The notes beneath the pieces were generated by a model, which was not told where the DNA came from, searched no databases, and was given only the letters and a program-made list of their open reading frames with translations. A DNA stretch of 64,000 nucleotides from Microbacterium immunditiarum (GTDB lineage Bacteria > Actinomycetota > Actinomycetes > Actinomycetales > Microbacteriaceae). Each line of letters opens with the position of its first letter. Positions within the stretch are counted from its first letter, which is position 1. Location: assembly GCF_013409785.1 (NCBI RefSeq), contig NZ_JACCBV010000001.1:3100001-3164000 (forward strand), in the 5' to 3' direction. The position numbers and the translations under genes were made by a program. Below are positions 39,909-48,914 of the stretch, in pieces.

Positions 39909-42500
39909 TCACATGACCGGGCCAGAGTCCCCCGCCGGGATGAGCCCGAGCTCCCGGGCCCGCTCCACGGCCGCGTCCCGGTTCTGTGCGCCGAGCTTGC
40001 GATAGATGTGCCCGAGATGCGTCTTGATCGTGTTCGTCGAGACGTAGCAGCGTGCGGCGATTCCCGGGATGGTCAGTCTGCTGGGGAGGTAGGCCAGCAG
40101 TTCGAGCTCGCGGGTCGTGAGGTGTTCGACGAGGTGCTGGCGGGGAGGCGCAGCAGCCGCCCGTGCCGCACTCACGACGGCGCTGCGGAAGCCGTTGCCC
40201 ACGCCGGGCAGCTCGTCGACGAGGTCCGCGACGGCTGCACCCGCTCTGACGAACGGCTGGACGAGCCATTCGGGCTCGGCCAGCCGGAGCGCCGTCGTGA
40301 GGTGCGCCCTCGACTCCGGGTTCCGCTTCTCGGCGGCGCACAGCCACCCTTCGAGGATCTCGTGCTCGACCTCGGGCAGCGGCGCGTCCGGCTCCGGCCT
40401 CGGTGCGAGCTCCGTCATGCGCGCGCGGGCATGGCTGACACGGCCGAGCGCCAGCAGCGCCGCGACCTCCTCGAACGCGATGTACGACCACGATGCCGGG
40501 TGGCTCGGCGGCGGCAGCGGTGCTCCTCGCGAGCGCGCCTGCCTCATCTCGAACGCGAGCAGCGCGTCGCGCACGAACGCAGGTCGAGGCCCCTCCGGCT
40601 CTTCGACGCCCGGCAGCCCGCCCTCCGGGTACGCCGCGTGCGCGATGAGCCACGCGATCCACAGCAGCTGCGTGCGCTGGTTCGAGAGAGCGCGCGCGGC
40701 GCCTTCGTGCAGCGCGAGCGCTCCGGTGGCGGGCTCGCCCCGCTGCACCGCGACGAGCGCACGGGCGAGGTAGGCCTCGGCGGGCGCCGGATGCACGAGA
40801 AGGTCGTCCTCGGTCGCGAGCGACAGCGCGTCTTCGGCGTGTCCGGACGCGGCCACGAGGCATCCGGACAGCGCCTCGGCCATCGCGAGCGAACCGAGAG
40901 TGTGCACGCGGTACGGCCGGTACGCGGTGCCCACAGCCCGCAGCGCGGCCTCGAAGATACGACGGGCTCCGTGGACGTCGCCGAGGAGAAGTCGCGCGCG
41001 ACCGAGCGAGACCTGACTCACGGTGAGCAGCACGGTGCGGGACGTGAGGCCGAGAAGGTTCGGACGAGGGGCATCCGGATGCCGCGTGATCTCGCTCACC
41101 GCGGCCTGCGCGACCGGCACGAAGAGCTCCGTCTCGGGGTGGAACTGCACGCACGCGGCCAGGTATGCGAGTGCGACCTGGCGCTGACCCGGCGTCAGCT
41201 CGCCATCGGCGAGGAGGGTGCGGAAGCGGTCGACCGCGTGCATCGCGCGACCGCTCATGCCCTCGGCCATCGCCAGGAGGATCGCGGCGTCGGGACGCTC
41301 GGCGAGGTTCCTGTCGGGGACTTCGCGGAGCCATCGCACGACGGTGCCCATGCGATGCGACTCGTAGTAGCACCTTCCGAGGTCCAGTACGAGGTCCAGC
41401 ACGCGATCCCAGTCGTGGGCGCGGATCGCGTACTCGATCGCGCTCTCCTCGTCGCCCGACTCCGACAGCCGACGCGATGCGACGCCGAGCAGTTCGGGTT
41501 CGGCATCGCGATCGTGGGCGCGCAACCGCAGCAGGAGGAGATCCCGGAAGAGACGGTGGAATCTGTGCCAGCCAACGCGTTCCGGCACGGGCACGACGAA
41601 CAGCGAGTCCCGTTCGAGCCCGGCGAGCAGCTTCTCGCCGTCGAGGCCCGTGACGACGCCGGCGAGGTTCGCGTCGAAGTCGTCGAGCACCGAGAGCTGG
41701 ACAATGGCCGTACGCCGTCGGGGCGAGAGCCCATCCAGCACCTCTTCGCCGAGATAGTCGGTGATGAGCCGATCGGTCTCGGACATCGTCTCGACGACAA
41801 GGTCGGGATCGGCCGCGAACCTCATCGACAGCGCGGTGAGCTGGACACCGACCGCCCAGCCTTCGGTGCGCGCGGTGATCTTCGCCGCGACCTCTTCCGA
41901 GACCGCTGTGCCGGTGATCGCCGAGATGACGCGCGAGGTGGTCGCGTCGTCGAACGCGAGCTCGCGCTGGCGGATCTCGACGAGATCGTGGTGCACGCGG
42001 TGACGGCTCCAGCCGAGCTGCAGATCGGTACGCGACGCGAAGATCACGTGCACGCCGTTCGGAAGCATGTCGACCAGTCGCCACAGGTCGGTCAGCACCG
42101 GAGTGCCGCCGATGCGGTCGAGGTCGTCGAAGATGAGCACGACGGGGTCGATCTCCTTCAAGCCGGCCGCGAGATCCTCCAGATACTGATCACCCAGTCT
42201 GCGTGCCGCGGTGGAGACGGCAGCGAGCGGCGGGCGGAACTCCGCCGACGCCTCCGCGAGCGCCGCGAGCACCTTCCGCGACAGCGCGAGGGGGTCCGCG
42301 TCGCCCGGGGCGATGTCCACCCACGCCACCGGCAGCCCCGGGTGCGACGCCACCCATTGCGCGAGGAGAACCGACTTTCCGGCGCCGGCGGGTGCGACGA
42401 TCAGCGACAGCGGCGAGCCCGCCCCCGCATCGAGCTGCGCTCGCAACACAGGACGATCCACGGCGTGCGCCGGTATACGGCGCGCCTCCCGCCCGATCAT
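39909..42500 (-). CDS. MalT-type (LAL-like) LuxR-family transcriptional activator
   Basis: About 863 residues. N-terminal P-loop APAGAGKSVLLAQW near residue 35 with Walker B VLIFDDLDRI, a NB-ARC/STAND ATPase, a long helical TPR-like sensor region (residues 330-780) and a C-terminal LuxR helix-turn-helix (LTTRELELLAYLPSRLTIPGIAARCYVSTNTIKTHL split at the recognition helix VSTNTIKTHLGHIYRKLGAQ). MalT-like proteins multimerise with ATP and inducer and bind direct or inverted repeats to activate promoters. ATG at 42500 has GGAG 8 bases up; a GTG at 42575 overlaps the DUF998 stop (GTGA). Likely controls the nearby palindromic sites. Confidence 0.87.
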   Translation of the reverse strand: MIGREARRIPAHAVDRPVLRAQLDAGAGSPLSLIVAPAGAGKSVLLAQWVASHPGLPVAWVDIAPGDADPLALSRKVLAALAEASAEFRPPLAAVSTAARRLGDQYLEDLAAGLKEIDPVVLIFDDLDRIGGTPVLTDLWRLVDMLPNGVHVIFASRTDLQLGWSRHRVHHDLVEIRQRELAFDDATTSRVISAITGTAVSEEVAAKITARTEGWAVGVQLTALSMRFAADPDLVVETMSETDRLITDYLGEEVLDGLSPRRRTAIVQLSVLDDFDANLAGVVTGLDGEKLLAGLERDSLFVVPVPERVGWHRFHRLFRDLLLLRLRAHDRDAEPELLGVASRRLSESGDEESAIEYAIRAHDWDRVLDLVLDLGRCYYESHRMGTVVRWLREVPDRNLAERPDAAILLAMAEGMSGRAMHAVDRFRTLLADGELTPGQRQVALAYLAACVQFHPETELFVPVAQAAVSEITRHPDAPRPNLLGLTSRTVLLTVSQVSLGRARLLLGDVHGARRIFEAALRAVGTAYRPYRVHTLGSLAMAEALSGCLVAASGHAEDALSLATEDDLLVHPAPAEAYLARALVAVQRGEPATGALALHEGAARALSNQRTQLLWIAWLIAHAAYPEGGLPGVEEPEGPRPAFVRDALLAFEMRQARSRGAPLPPPSHPASWSYIAFEEVAALLALGRVSHARARMTELAPRPEPDAPLPEVEHEILEGWLCAAEKRNPESRAHLTTALRLAEPEWLVQPFVRAGAAVADLVDELPGVGNGFRSAVVSAARAAAAPPRQHLVEHLTTRELELLAYLPSRLTIPGIAARCYVSTNTIKTHLGHIYRKLGAQNRDAAVERARELGLIPAGDSGPVM

Positions 42501-42571
42501 GCCGTGCTCCGCTCGGTCGGCTCCCCTCAGCGAATGGTCCCACACCGGAGGTCGAGCCGACACGACCAAGG

Positions 42572-43627
42572 TCACGGCGTGTCCGCTTCGAGAGCTGCCG
42601 TGTTGCGGATGAACAGGATCACCCACGTGAACACGAGAACCCCGCCGATGAGCTCGACGGCGGTGAGCGTGTAGTAGCCGATCCCGTAGAAGACCCCGAA
42701 GAGGATCATGAGGGCGAGGAAGAGCCAGCCGAGGACGATGAAAGGTCGTGGCAGCCCGGGCATCCAGCGCGGAAGCCGCGTGACGAGCACTCCGAATGCG
42801 ACGACCATCCCGATCGAGACGCCGACATGGATCACGAAGAAGACGTCCACGGGGAAGGCGCCGACGAGGGCGAGGAAGATCCCCAGCACGACCAGGCACG
42901 TCCGCACGCTCAGCAGACCCGGCGCATCCGTTCCCGTGGGCTTCGTGGCGGACCGCGCGAGCGACGTGACGAGGAAGCCCGACACGATGAGGGTCAGGTT
43001 GAACGCGCGCGCCGACACGTTCGTCGTGACCCCGAGCGCACTGAGGTTGTCCTTCCACCAGTCCGGGTCACTCGTGCTGAGCATTGCCGCGAGCACGCCC
43101 AGCACGAAGAACGCGGCGAACAGCAACGCGAGCCGCCGCGAGTCCATTGCGATCGCCGAGGAGAACGAGACGTACGCCGTGACCGCCGTCGCCACCCCGG
43201 CTAGGGCGATGACCGCCAGCGGGAAGACCACGGCCCCGAGGAACGCCTCGGCGAGGATCGCCGCGAGCAGCGTCCAGCCCAGCAGCGCGACGATCGCGTG
43301 GGCGATGGCGAGCGCCGCGATGTCGAGGTGGTCGAGGAGCCGGAGGCGCTCACCGGCGCGCGCGGACACGAGGTATCGGGCGGCTGCCACGCACGGGAGC
43401 GCGACGAGCGCGGACGCCAGGGCGGCGAACTGACCGATCGAGTCGGGTCCCGCGATCGGCGCCGAGGCGAACCGGAAGGCGATCAGCGCCGCAGTCGCTC
43501 CCACGACGAAAGCGACGGCACCTGCCAGGAGGGCGAGCGACTCCAGATCGCGGGCGCCCACGCGGTCGGTCCAGCGGATGCCGCGCCCGGCGTCGCGCGT
43601 GAGGGCGACGTCCGGCTGCCTGCTCAT
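42572..43627 (-). CDS. DUF998-like multi-pass membrane protein
   Basis: 351 residues with about nine membrane helices, including a long loop with TSDPDWWKDNLSALGV, typical of DUF998. Function unknown. ATG at 43627 (MSRQPDVALTRD) is preferred, though a GTG at 43726 would add 33 residues. Its end overlaps the regulator gene (GTGA if that start is used), so it is coupled to the LuxR gene. Confidence 0.7.
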   Translation of the reverse strand: MSRQPDVALTRDAGRGIRWTDRVGARDLESLALLAGAVAFVVGATAALIAFRFASAPIAGPDSIGQFAALASALVALPCVAAARYLVSARAGERLRLLDHLDIAALAIAHAIVALLGWTLLAAILAEAFLGAVVFPLAVIALAGVATAVTAYVSFSSAIAMDSRRLALLFAAFFVLGVLAAMLSTSDPDWWKDNLSALGVTTNVSARAFNLTLIVSGFLVTSLARSATKPTGTDAPGLLSVRTCLVVLGIFLALVGAFPVDVFFVIHVGVSIGMVVAFGVLVTRLPRWMPGLPRPFIVLGWLFLALMILFGVFYGIGYYTLTAVELIGGVLVFTWVILFIRNTAALEADTP

Positions 43628-43738
43628 CGCCGACGCCCCGTCGCCGCCGAGGAGACCTCTGCGAATCCCGCCATCCCGACTCCCTCGCGTACCTCGGTCG
43701 CTGGGCGCGGCCGACGCGGGGCCCACCCGGTGAAGGTC

Positions 43739-43783
43739 AGTCCACCCAGCCCGATCGGGTGCCGCATCATCCGACTCGGGTGA
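43739..43783 (-). promoter_or_regulatory. candidate palindromic site F for the DUF998-luxR operon (weak)
   Basis: TCATCC-GACTC-GGGTGA at 43767-43783 with TGGACT at the 22-base position. But its right half lies inside the terminator hairpin of the upstream MFS gene, so the match may be chance. Confidence 0.3.
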
Positions 43784-43810
43784 CTTCGCGCCCCGCCGAA
43801 GTCACCCGAG
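43775..43810 (-). terminator. terminator of the antiporter-M20-MFS operon
   Basis: Perfect 14-bp stem CTCGGGTGACTTCG / CGAAGTCACCCGAG with an 8-base loop; it includes the stop codon of the MFS gene at 43802. Confidence 0.75.
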
Positions 43811-45385
43811 AAGCATCCCCTCCGCTCCCTCCGAAGCGCGCGGGTCCGGCAGGCGCCGCATCCGCAATCCGTTCACGATGCCGATGCCCGCCGAGAGGAT
43901 CGGCACGAGGAGCGCGATCTGCAGCGCGAGGGGCCGCGCCTGGGTGTTGATGCGGATGATCTCCTCCGCAGCCTCGGGCGCCGCGTCCTCCAGCAGCTCG
44001 GTCAGAGCGGTGTTGGAGACGAGCTGCGCATCGTCTTCGAGCACGGCCGCGACACGCTGCTGCTCCTGTGCCGTGAGCACCTCCGACTGCGCGGCGAGGG
44101 ATGTGAACGACGCCGACAGCATCGCGAGCATGATCGCGCCCGCGAACGCGAGCCCGAACGACAGGCCGAACGACCCGGCCGCGGAGTTGACGCCCGCCGC
44201 CTCGCTCACGCGCTCGTCGGAGACGGGCGAGAGCGTGTAGTTGTTGAGCTGCGACACGAGCAGTCCGAGACCCGATCCCGCGATGACGAGCGGCACGGTG
44301 AGGAACCAGCCGGAGGTCGCGATGGGGATGATCGGCTCGAGGATCACGAGCCCGGCCGCCGCGAGCACGAAGCCGACGAGGATGAGGTTGGCAGGTCGGC
44401 CCTTCGCGCGACGCCCCGCCACGATGGCGACGGCGAACATGCTGAGCGACAAGGGCGCGATCGACAGGCCCGCGAGAAGGGCGTTGTACTCGAGGACCAT
44501 CTGCAGGTAGAGGGGAAGCACGATCATCGTGCCCCCGAGTGCGATCTGCTGCAGGAGCTGCCCGGTCACGCCCCTCCGGAAGAGCTTGGACCGGAACAGG
44601 TCGGGGTCCAGCAGCACGGGCTTGCCCGCGCGGTGGCGGCTCCGCAGCCACATGGCGAGGCCGCCGAGCGCGACGACGCCGAGCCCGATGATGAGCCCCA
44701 CGTAGCCTCCCCCCTCCTGCCACACGAGGACCCCGAGCACGACGCCGCCCATGCCGATGACCGAGAGCGCCGCCCCCACGAGGTCGATCGAGCGGTCACC
44801 CGTGTACGGCACATCGCGCACGAGCGGGAGTCCGATCAAGACGACCGCGATGATGACCGCCTCCAGCAGGAATCCGACGCGCCACGAGAGGAAGGTCGTG
44901 ATGACGCCTCCGAGCAGCGGTCCGACCGCGGCGGCGATCGCGGCCGCCGCGCCCACGAGCGCGTAGACACGCTTCTGGTGGTCGCCCGCGAAGTTCCCGT
45001 GGATGAGCGACTGCATCGCCGGCAGCAGCAGCGACGCGCCGATCCCGCCGATGAGCGCCCAGAACACGATGATCGCCGTGAGGCCCTGCGCGAGCGTCAT
45101 TGCGATGGCGCCGATCGCGTACCCGACCAGACCGAACGCGTACGCCCGCTTGCGGCCGATGAGGTCGCCGACCTTGCCGCCGATGAGGATGAACGCCGCC
45201 GACACGAGCGCCTCGAGCGCGATCGCGCCCTGTACACCGCTCGCGGTCGTGTCGAGGTCGCGGACGACCGCCGAGATCGACACATTCATGATCGACGTGT
45301 CCACCACGAGCACGAACATCGCCATGGCGAGCAGGATCGCCAGGCGACGGTTCAGCTTCGCCGGCGCGACGGCGTCACCGGTCAT
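43802..45385 (-). CDS. MFS transporter, 14-helix DHA2 family
   Basis: 527 residues, 14 helices. DHA2 signatures: VVDTSIMNVSISAVVRDL (motif D1 with Asp), GGKVGDLIGRKRAY (motif A) and the WRVGFLLEAVI motif C region. Drug/proton antiport or export of an organic anion. Its start overlaps the end of the M20 peptidase gene by 11 bases; last gene of the four-gene operon. Confidence 0.85.
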   Translation of the reverse strand: MTGDAVAPAKLNRRLAILLAMAMFVLVVDTSIMNVSISAVVRDLDTTASGVQGAIALEALVSAAFILIGGKVGDLIGRKRAYAFGLVGYAIGAIAMTLAQGLTAIIVFWALIGGIGASLLLPAMQSLIHGNFAGDHQKRVYALVGAAAAIAAAVGPLLGGVITTFLSWRVGFLLEAVIIAVVLIGLPLVRDVPYTGDRSIDLVGAALSVIGMGGVVLGVLVWQEGGGYVGLIIGLGVVALGGLAMWLRSRHRAGKPVLLDPDLFRSKLFRRGVTGQLLQQIALGGTMIVLPLYLQMVLEYNALLAGLSIAPLSLSMFAVAIVAGRRAKGRPANLILVGFVLAAAGLVILEPIIPIATSGWFLTVPLVIAGSGLGLLVSQLNNYTLSPVSDERVSEAAGVNSAAGSFGLSFGLAFAGAIMLAMLSASFTSLAAQSEVLTAQEQQRVAAVLEDDAQLVSNTALTELLEDAAPEAAEEIIRINTQARPLALQIALLVPILSAGIGIVNGLRMRRLPDPRASEGAEGMLLG

Positions 45386-46751
45386 CAGCGGGGCCCGTCA
45401 TGCCGCCGCCGCGTCCATACGCGCGCAGGAAGAGCGCCTCGGCCACCGCGAGGTTCTCGATCTCGCTCGGATCGACGCTCTCGTTCGGCGCGTGGATGAG
45501 CGCGAGCGGCTCTTCCACGCCCATGAGGATGATCTCGGCATCCGGATAGGCGTCGGCGAACACGTTGCACAGCGGAATCGACCCGCCCTGGCCGAGCATC
45601 GACGGCTGCACGCCGTACGCGGACCGCATCGCGTCCGCGAGGGCACGATAGGCGGGGCCGTCGGTGGGGGCTCGGAACGGCTCCCCCACGGCCTCCGTCT
45701 CGATCTCGACCCGCACGTGCCAAGGCGCATGGGCCTCGAGGTGCGCCCGCAGGGCGTTGAGGGCATCCGTCGCCCGCGTCCCGGGCGGCACCCGAAGGTT
45801 CAGCCTCGCCGCCGCCCGAGGCGTGATCGCCGCGGTCGATCCCACGACCGGCGGGCAGTCGATGCCGAGCACGGTGAGCGCCGGCCGCGCCCACAGCACG
45901 TCGGCCACGGCGGCGTCTCCCAGCAGGTCCACGCCATCGAGCACGCCCGCATCGCTGCGGAACTGCTCTGTGTCATACGGCTCGCCGGGCCAGGTCTGGG
46001 CACGCTCCAGCCCGTCGACTGTGGTATTCCCGCCGGCGTCGCGCAAGGACGCGAGAAGCGCGACGAGCGCGGCCAGCGCATCGGGCGCCGGGCCGCCGAA
46101 CATCCCGGAATGCACCTCGGACGCGAGCGTCTCGACCCGGACGACGACGTTGGCGAATCCGCGAAGCGACACTGTCGTCGCTGGACGCCCGACCGCCGCG
46201 TTACCGGTGTCGCACACGAGGATCGCGTCGGCACGCAGGACGTCGCGGTTCGCCTCGACGTAGCGCTCGAGACCCCCTGTCCCCTGCTCCTCGCTCCCCT
46301 CCACCACGAGCTTCAGGTTCACGGGAATGTCGTCGCCCAACGCGCGGAGCGCGAGGAGGTGCATGACGATGTTCCCCTTGCAGTCCGCCGCGCCGCGGCC
46401 GGCCCAGCGCCCGCCCATGTCCGTGAGCTCGAACGGGGGTGTGCGCCACGCGGACTCCTCGAGCGGTGGCTGCACGTCGTAGTGCGCATACAGCAGGACG
46501 GTCGGGGCATCCGGATGCGCCGCCGGGCGCTGCCCGATGACCGCGTCGCTCCCGTCCGGCGTCCGCTCGAGCCGTGCGTCTGCGAAGCCGAGCTCGGCGA
46601 ACCGGGAACGGACCCACTCTGCGGCTTTCGCGCACTCCTCGGGAGGGGACTGGCGAGGGTCGGCGACGGATCGCAGCGCGACGAGCTCGGCGAGCTCGCC
46701 ACGCGCCGCCGACATCATCGATCGGACGCGGTCGCGGATGTCTTCGCTCAC
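45375..46751 (-). CDS. M20 family metallopeptidase/dipeptidase
   Basis: 458 residues. Co-catalytic zinc motifs: first ligand LLYAHYDVQP, bridging GRGAADCKGN with Asp, and the catalytic Glu pair EGSEEQG; the last His lies in LIHAPNESV. Dimerisation domain in the middle. Family cleaves dipeptides or acyl-amino acids in the cytoplasm. GTG start overlaps the upstream small gene (GTGA). With the antiporter it suggests peptide or amino-acid use. Confidence 0.87.
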   Translation of the reverse strand: MSEDIRDRVRSMMSAARGELAELVALRSVADPRQSPPEECAKAAEWVRSRFAELGFADARLERTPDGSDAVIGQRPAAHPDAPTVLLYAHYDVQPPLEESAWRTPPFELTDMGGRWAGRGAADCKGNIVMHLLALRALGDDIPVNLKLVVEGSEEQGTGGLERYVEANRDVLRADAILVCDTGNAAVGRPATTVSLRGFANVVVRVETLASEVHSGMFGGPAPDALAALVALLASLRDAGGNTTVDGLERAQTWPGEPYDTEQFRSDAGVLDGVDLLGDAAVADVLWARPALTVLGIDCPPVVGSTAAITPRAAARLNLRVPPGTRATDALNALRAHLEAHAPWHVRVEIETEAVGEPFRAPTDGPAYRALADAMRSAYGVQPSMLGQGGSIPLCNVFADAYPDAEIILMGVEEPLALIHAPNESVDPSEIENLAVAEALFLRAYGRGGGMTGPADDR

Positions 46752-47197
46752 CGTCCCGTGCTCTCCACGGTGTTGAGGCTGTCGACGAAGTCCTGGAACT
46801 CTTCGGCCTCCTCGGGACAGTATGTCTGGATGATGAGGAGCTGCCCCTGCAGGAGCCGCGACTCGACGAGGATGGGGCGCTGACCCGGGCCACCGGCACC
46901 GTTGGACAGTCCGGCCAGCAGAGTCGCCCGCGAGAGTGCGGCATTGGGATCGGCGCACACAGCACCGCCGTCGTCGCCGAGCACTCGCGCGACCTGCTCC
47001 GCCGTGAACGGGGTGGAGATCCCGGCATCCGCGAACGAGTCGAGCAGCTCCTGCGCCTTGTCCACATCGCGCGCCTGCTGCCGCGCGCCGACGAATGTCA
47101 CTGTCGCGATCACGGCGAGCGCGACAAGCACGACGATCGCGACGATCGAGATGATCGATCGCTCTCGCGGATGCTGCGTCTCCTGGTGCGTGCTCAT
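46748..47197 (-). CDS. single-pass membrane protein, unknown
   Basis: 149 residues. N-terminal polar 15 residues, one membrane helix (SIISIVAIVVLVALAVIATV), then a soluble outer part with two cysteines (VCADP and QTYCPEE) that may form a disulfide. No family recognised. Both ends overlap neighbours (ATGA, GTGA), so it belongs to the operon. Confidence 0.7.
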   Translation of the reverse strand: MSTHQETQHPRERSIISIVAIVVLVALAVIATVTFVGARQQARDVDKAQELLDSFADAGISTPFTAEQVARVLGDDGGAVCADPNAALSRATLLAGLSNGAGGPGQRPILVESRLLQGQLLIIQTYCPEEAEEFQDFVDSLNTVESTGR

Positions 47198-48657
47198 GAT
47201 TCACTCACCTCTCCGTCCACGGGCTGCTTCCACGAGGGCCTGCGGAAGCGATAGAAGAGGAAGGGCACGAGCAGCCCGAGCCCGAGCGCGCCGCCTCCGA
47301 CGATCAGCAGGTAGACCCACGGGCTGCCCCCGCCGAACTGCGACGGCGGGATGAAGCCCACCAGCAGCGCCGCGAGCGACGCGGCGAAGCCGACGCCGCA
47401 CAGCGCGACGAGGATCGGGGCGCGGTAGCCACGAGGGTGGTCCGGATGCCGCCGCCGCAGCTGCACTGCGGCGATGAACATCAGGAGGTACATGATCAGG
47501 TAGACCTGCGTCGTGATCACCGAGAAGATCCAGTACGCGCTCGAGACGTTCGGGATGAGCGCGTAGCCGAGAGCGATGATCGACGTGACGATGCCCTGAG
47601 TGACGAGCAGGTTCTGCTGCACGCCGTTCTTGTTGAGCTTCTGCAGGAACGGCGGCAGGTAGCCCTCTTCGCGCGAGATGAGGAGAAGACCCTTCGACGG
47701 CCCCGCGAGCCACGTGAGCATGCCGCCGAGCGAGGCCGCGACGAGCATGATGCCGACGATCGGGGTCAGCCACGCGATGTCGAAGGTCGAGAACACCGCC
47801 TCGAAGGCCTGCATGATCCCCGCGGTCAGCGAGATCTGCTCAGCCGGGACGATCCAGCTGATCGCGAGCGCCGGCAGGATGAAGATCAGCAGCACAAGCC
47901 CCATGGCGAGGAAGATCGCCTTCGGGTAGTCCTTGCCGGGGTTCTTCAGCGACGACACGTGCACGGCGTTCATCTCCATGCCGCTGTAGGAGAGGAAGTT
48001 GTTCACGATGAGCACGAGGCTCGCGAGCCCTGCCCACTGGGGCAGGAGGTTCTCGGCCGTCATCGGCGCGGCCGACTCGTTCCCCTGCCCGAGGAAGAGC
48101 GCCCCGAGGAAGACCAGCACGGCACCCGGGATCAGCGTGCCGAGGATGAGACCCCAGCTCGCAAGACCCGCGACGCCTTTCGTGCCGCGCGACGACACGA
48201 AGACTCCGGCCCAGTAGCAGACCATGATCACGAGCGCCGTCCACACGCCGTTCGAAGCGAGTGCCGGGTTGATCACATAGGCGAGAGTCGATGCGACGAA
48301 CCCCAGCAGGGTCGGGTAATAGAAGATCGTCATCGCGAACTGGCACCAGATGGCGAGGAATCCCATCGGCTTCGAGATGCCCTCCGAGACCCACTTGTAG
48401 ACGCCGCCCTTCCATCCGGACGCGAGCTCGGCGGCTACCAGTGAGGTGGGCAGGAGGAAGACGACCGCCGGCACCAGATACAGGAACACCGCCGCGAGGC
48501 CGTAGACGGCCATCGTCGGGGCTGGTCGCAGGCTGGCGACGGAGCTCGTCGTCATGAGCGCGAGTGCGATCCACGAGATCCAGACGGGTTTGGGGACCGC
48601 CGCAGCACGCGAGCGGATCGATTCGGGCCGCGACCCCGCGGCGTCTGTGGCGCTCAT
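47194..48657 (-). CDS. GadC-like glutamate:GABA-type antiporter
   Basis: 487 residues, about 12 helices, APC superfamily. Characteristic phrases of GadC-type exchangers are present: LSYSGMEMNAVHVSSLKNPGKDYP, a LTAGIMQAF helix and the cytoplasmic KLNKNGVQQNLLVTQG segment. GadC exchanges glutamate for GABA in acid resistance, but no gadB-like decarboxylase is in the window, so the substrate pair is unknown. GGAAGG ribosome site. First gene of the operon below site D. Confidence 0.82.
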   Translation of the reverse strand: MSATDAAGSRPESIRSRAAAVPKPVWISWIALALMTTSSVASLRPAPTMAVYGLAAVFLYLVPAVVFLLPTSLVAAELASGWKGGVYKWVSEGISKPMGFLAIWCQFAMTIFYYPTLLGFVASTLAYVINPALASNGVWTALVIMVCYWAGVFVSSRGTKGVAGLASWGLILGTLIPGAVLVFLGALFLGQGNESAAPMTAENLLPQWAGLASLVLIVNNFLSYSGMEMNAVHVSSLKNPGKDYPKAIFLAMGLVLLIFILPALAISWIVPAEQISLTAGIMQAFEAVFSTFDIAWLTPIVGIMLVAASLGGMLTWLAGPSKGLLLISREEGYLPPFLQKLNKNGVQQNLLVTQGIVTSIIALGYALIPNVSSAYWIFSVITTQVYLIMYLLMFIAAVQLRRRHPDHPRGYRAPILVALCGVGFAASLAALLVGFIPPSQFGGGSPWVYLLIVGGGALGLGLLVPFLFYRFRRPSWKQPVDGEVSES

Positions 48658-48759
48658 GACCGGTGACCTTCCCCAGAGACGGATCGCATCATGGCCTTTC
48701 CCCTCTCGCCGGCGGCCCCCTTGTACGGGTCGCTGATCGATCACGGTCGATTCCTGGGA

Positions 48760-48804
48760 AAAGTACGTCCCGAGTGAGGCCCCGGCATCACCCGCGGCGG
48801 GTGA
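48760..48804 (-). promoter_or_regulatory. palindromic activator site D plus -10 (TCACCC-N5-GGGTGA-N22-TACTTT)
   Basis: Perfect TCACCCGC-G-GCGGGTGA at 48788-48804; TACTTT on the minus strand at 48765-48760, spacer 22. Lies between divergent genes and reads toward the GadC-like gene. Confidence 0.65.
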
Positions 48805-48827
48805 CTGCTCGCGCCTCATCCGTGGAA

Positions 48828-48872
48828 TCACCCGACTTGTATGACGCGCCGACGGATGCCCCAGCCCACGAT
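48828..48872 (+). promoter_or_regulatory. degenerate palindromic site D' plus weak -10
   Basis: TCACCC-GACTT-GTATGA at 48828-48844 with CACGAT at the 22-base position; the MFS gene starts 43 bases later. Two mismatches, so weak. Confidence 0.3.
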
Positions 48873-48914
48873 CGTCGCGTGGACACACGCCGCACGAAGG
48901 GGTGGTGACCGGCC

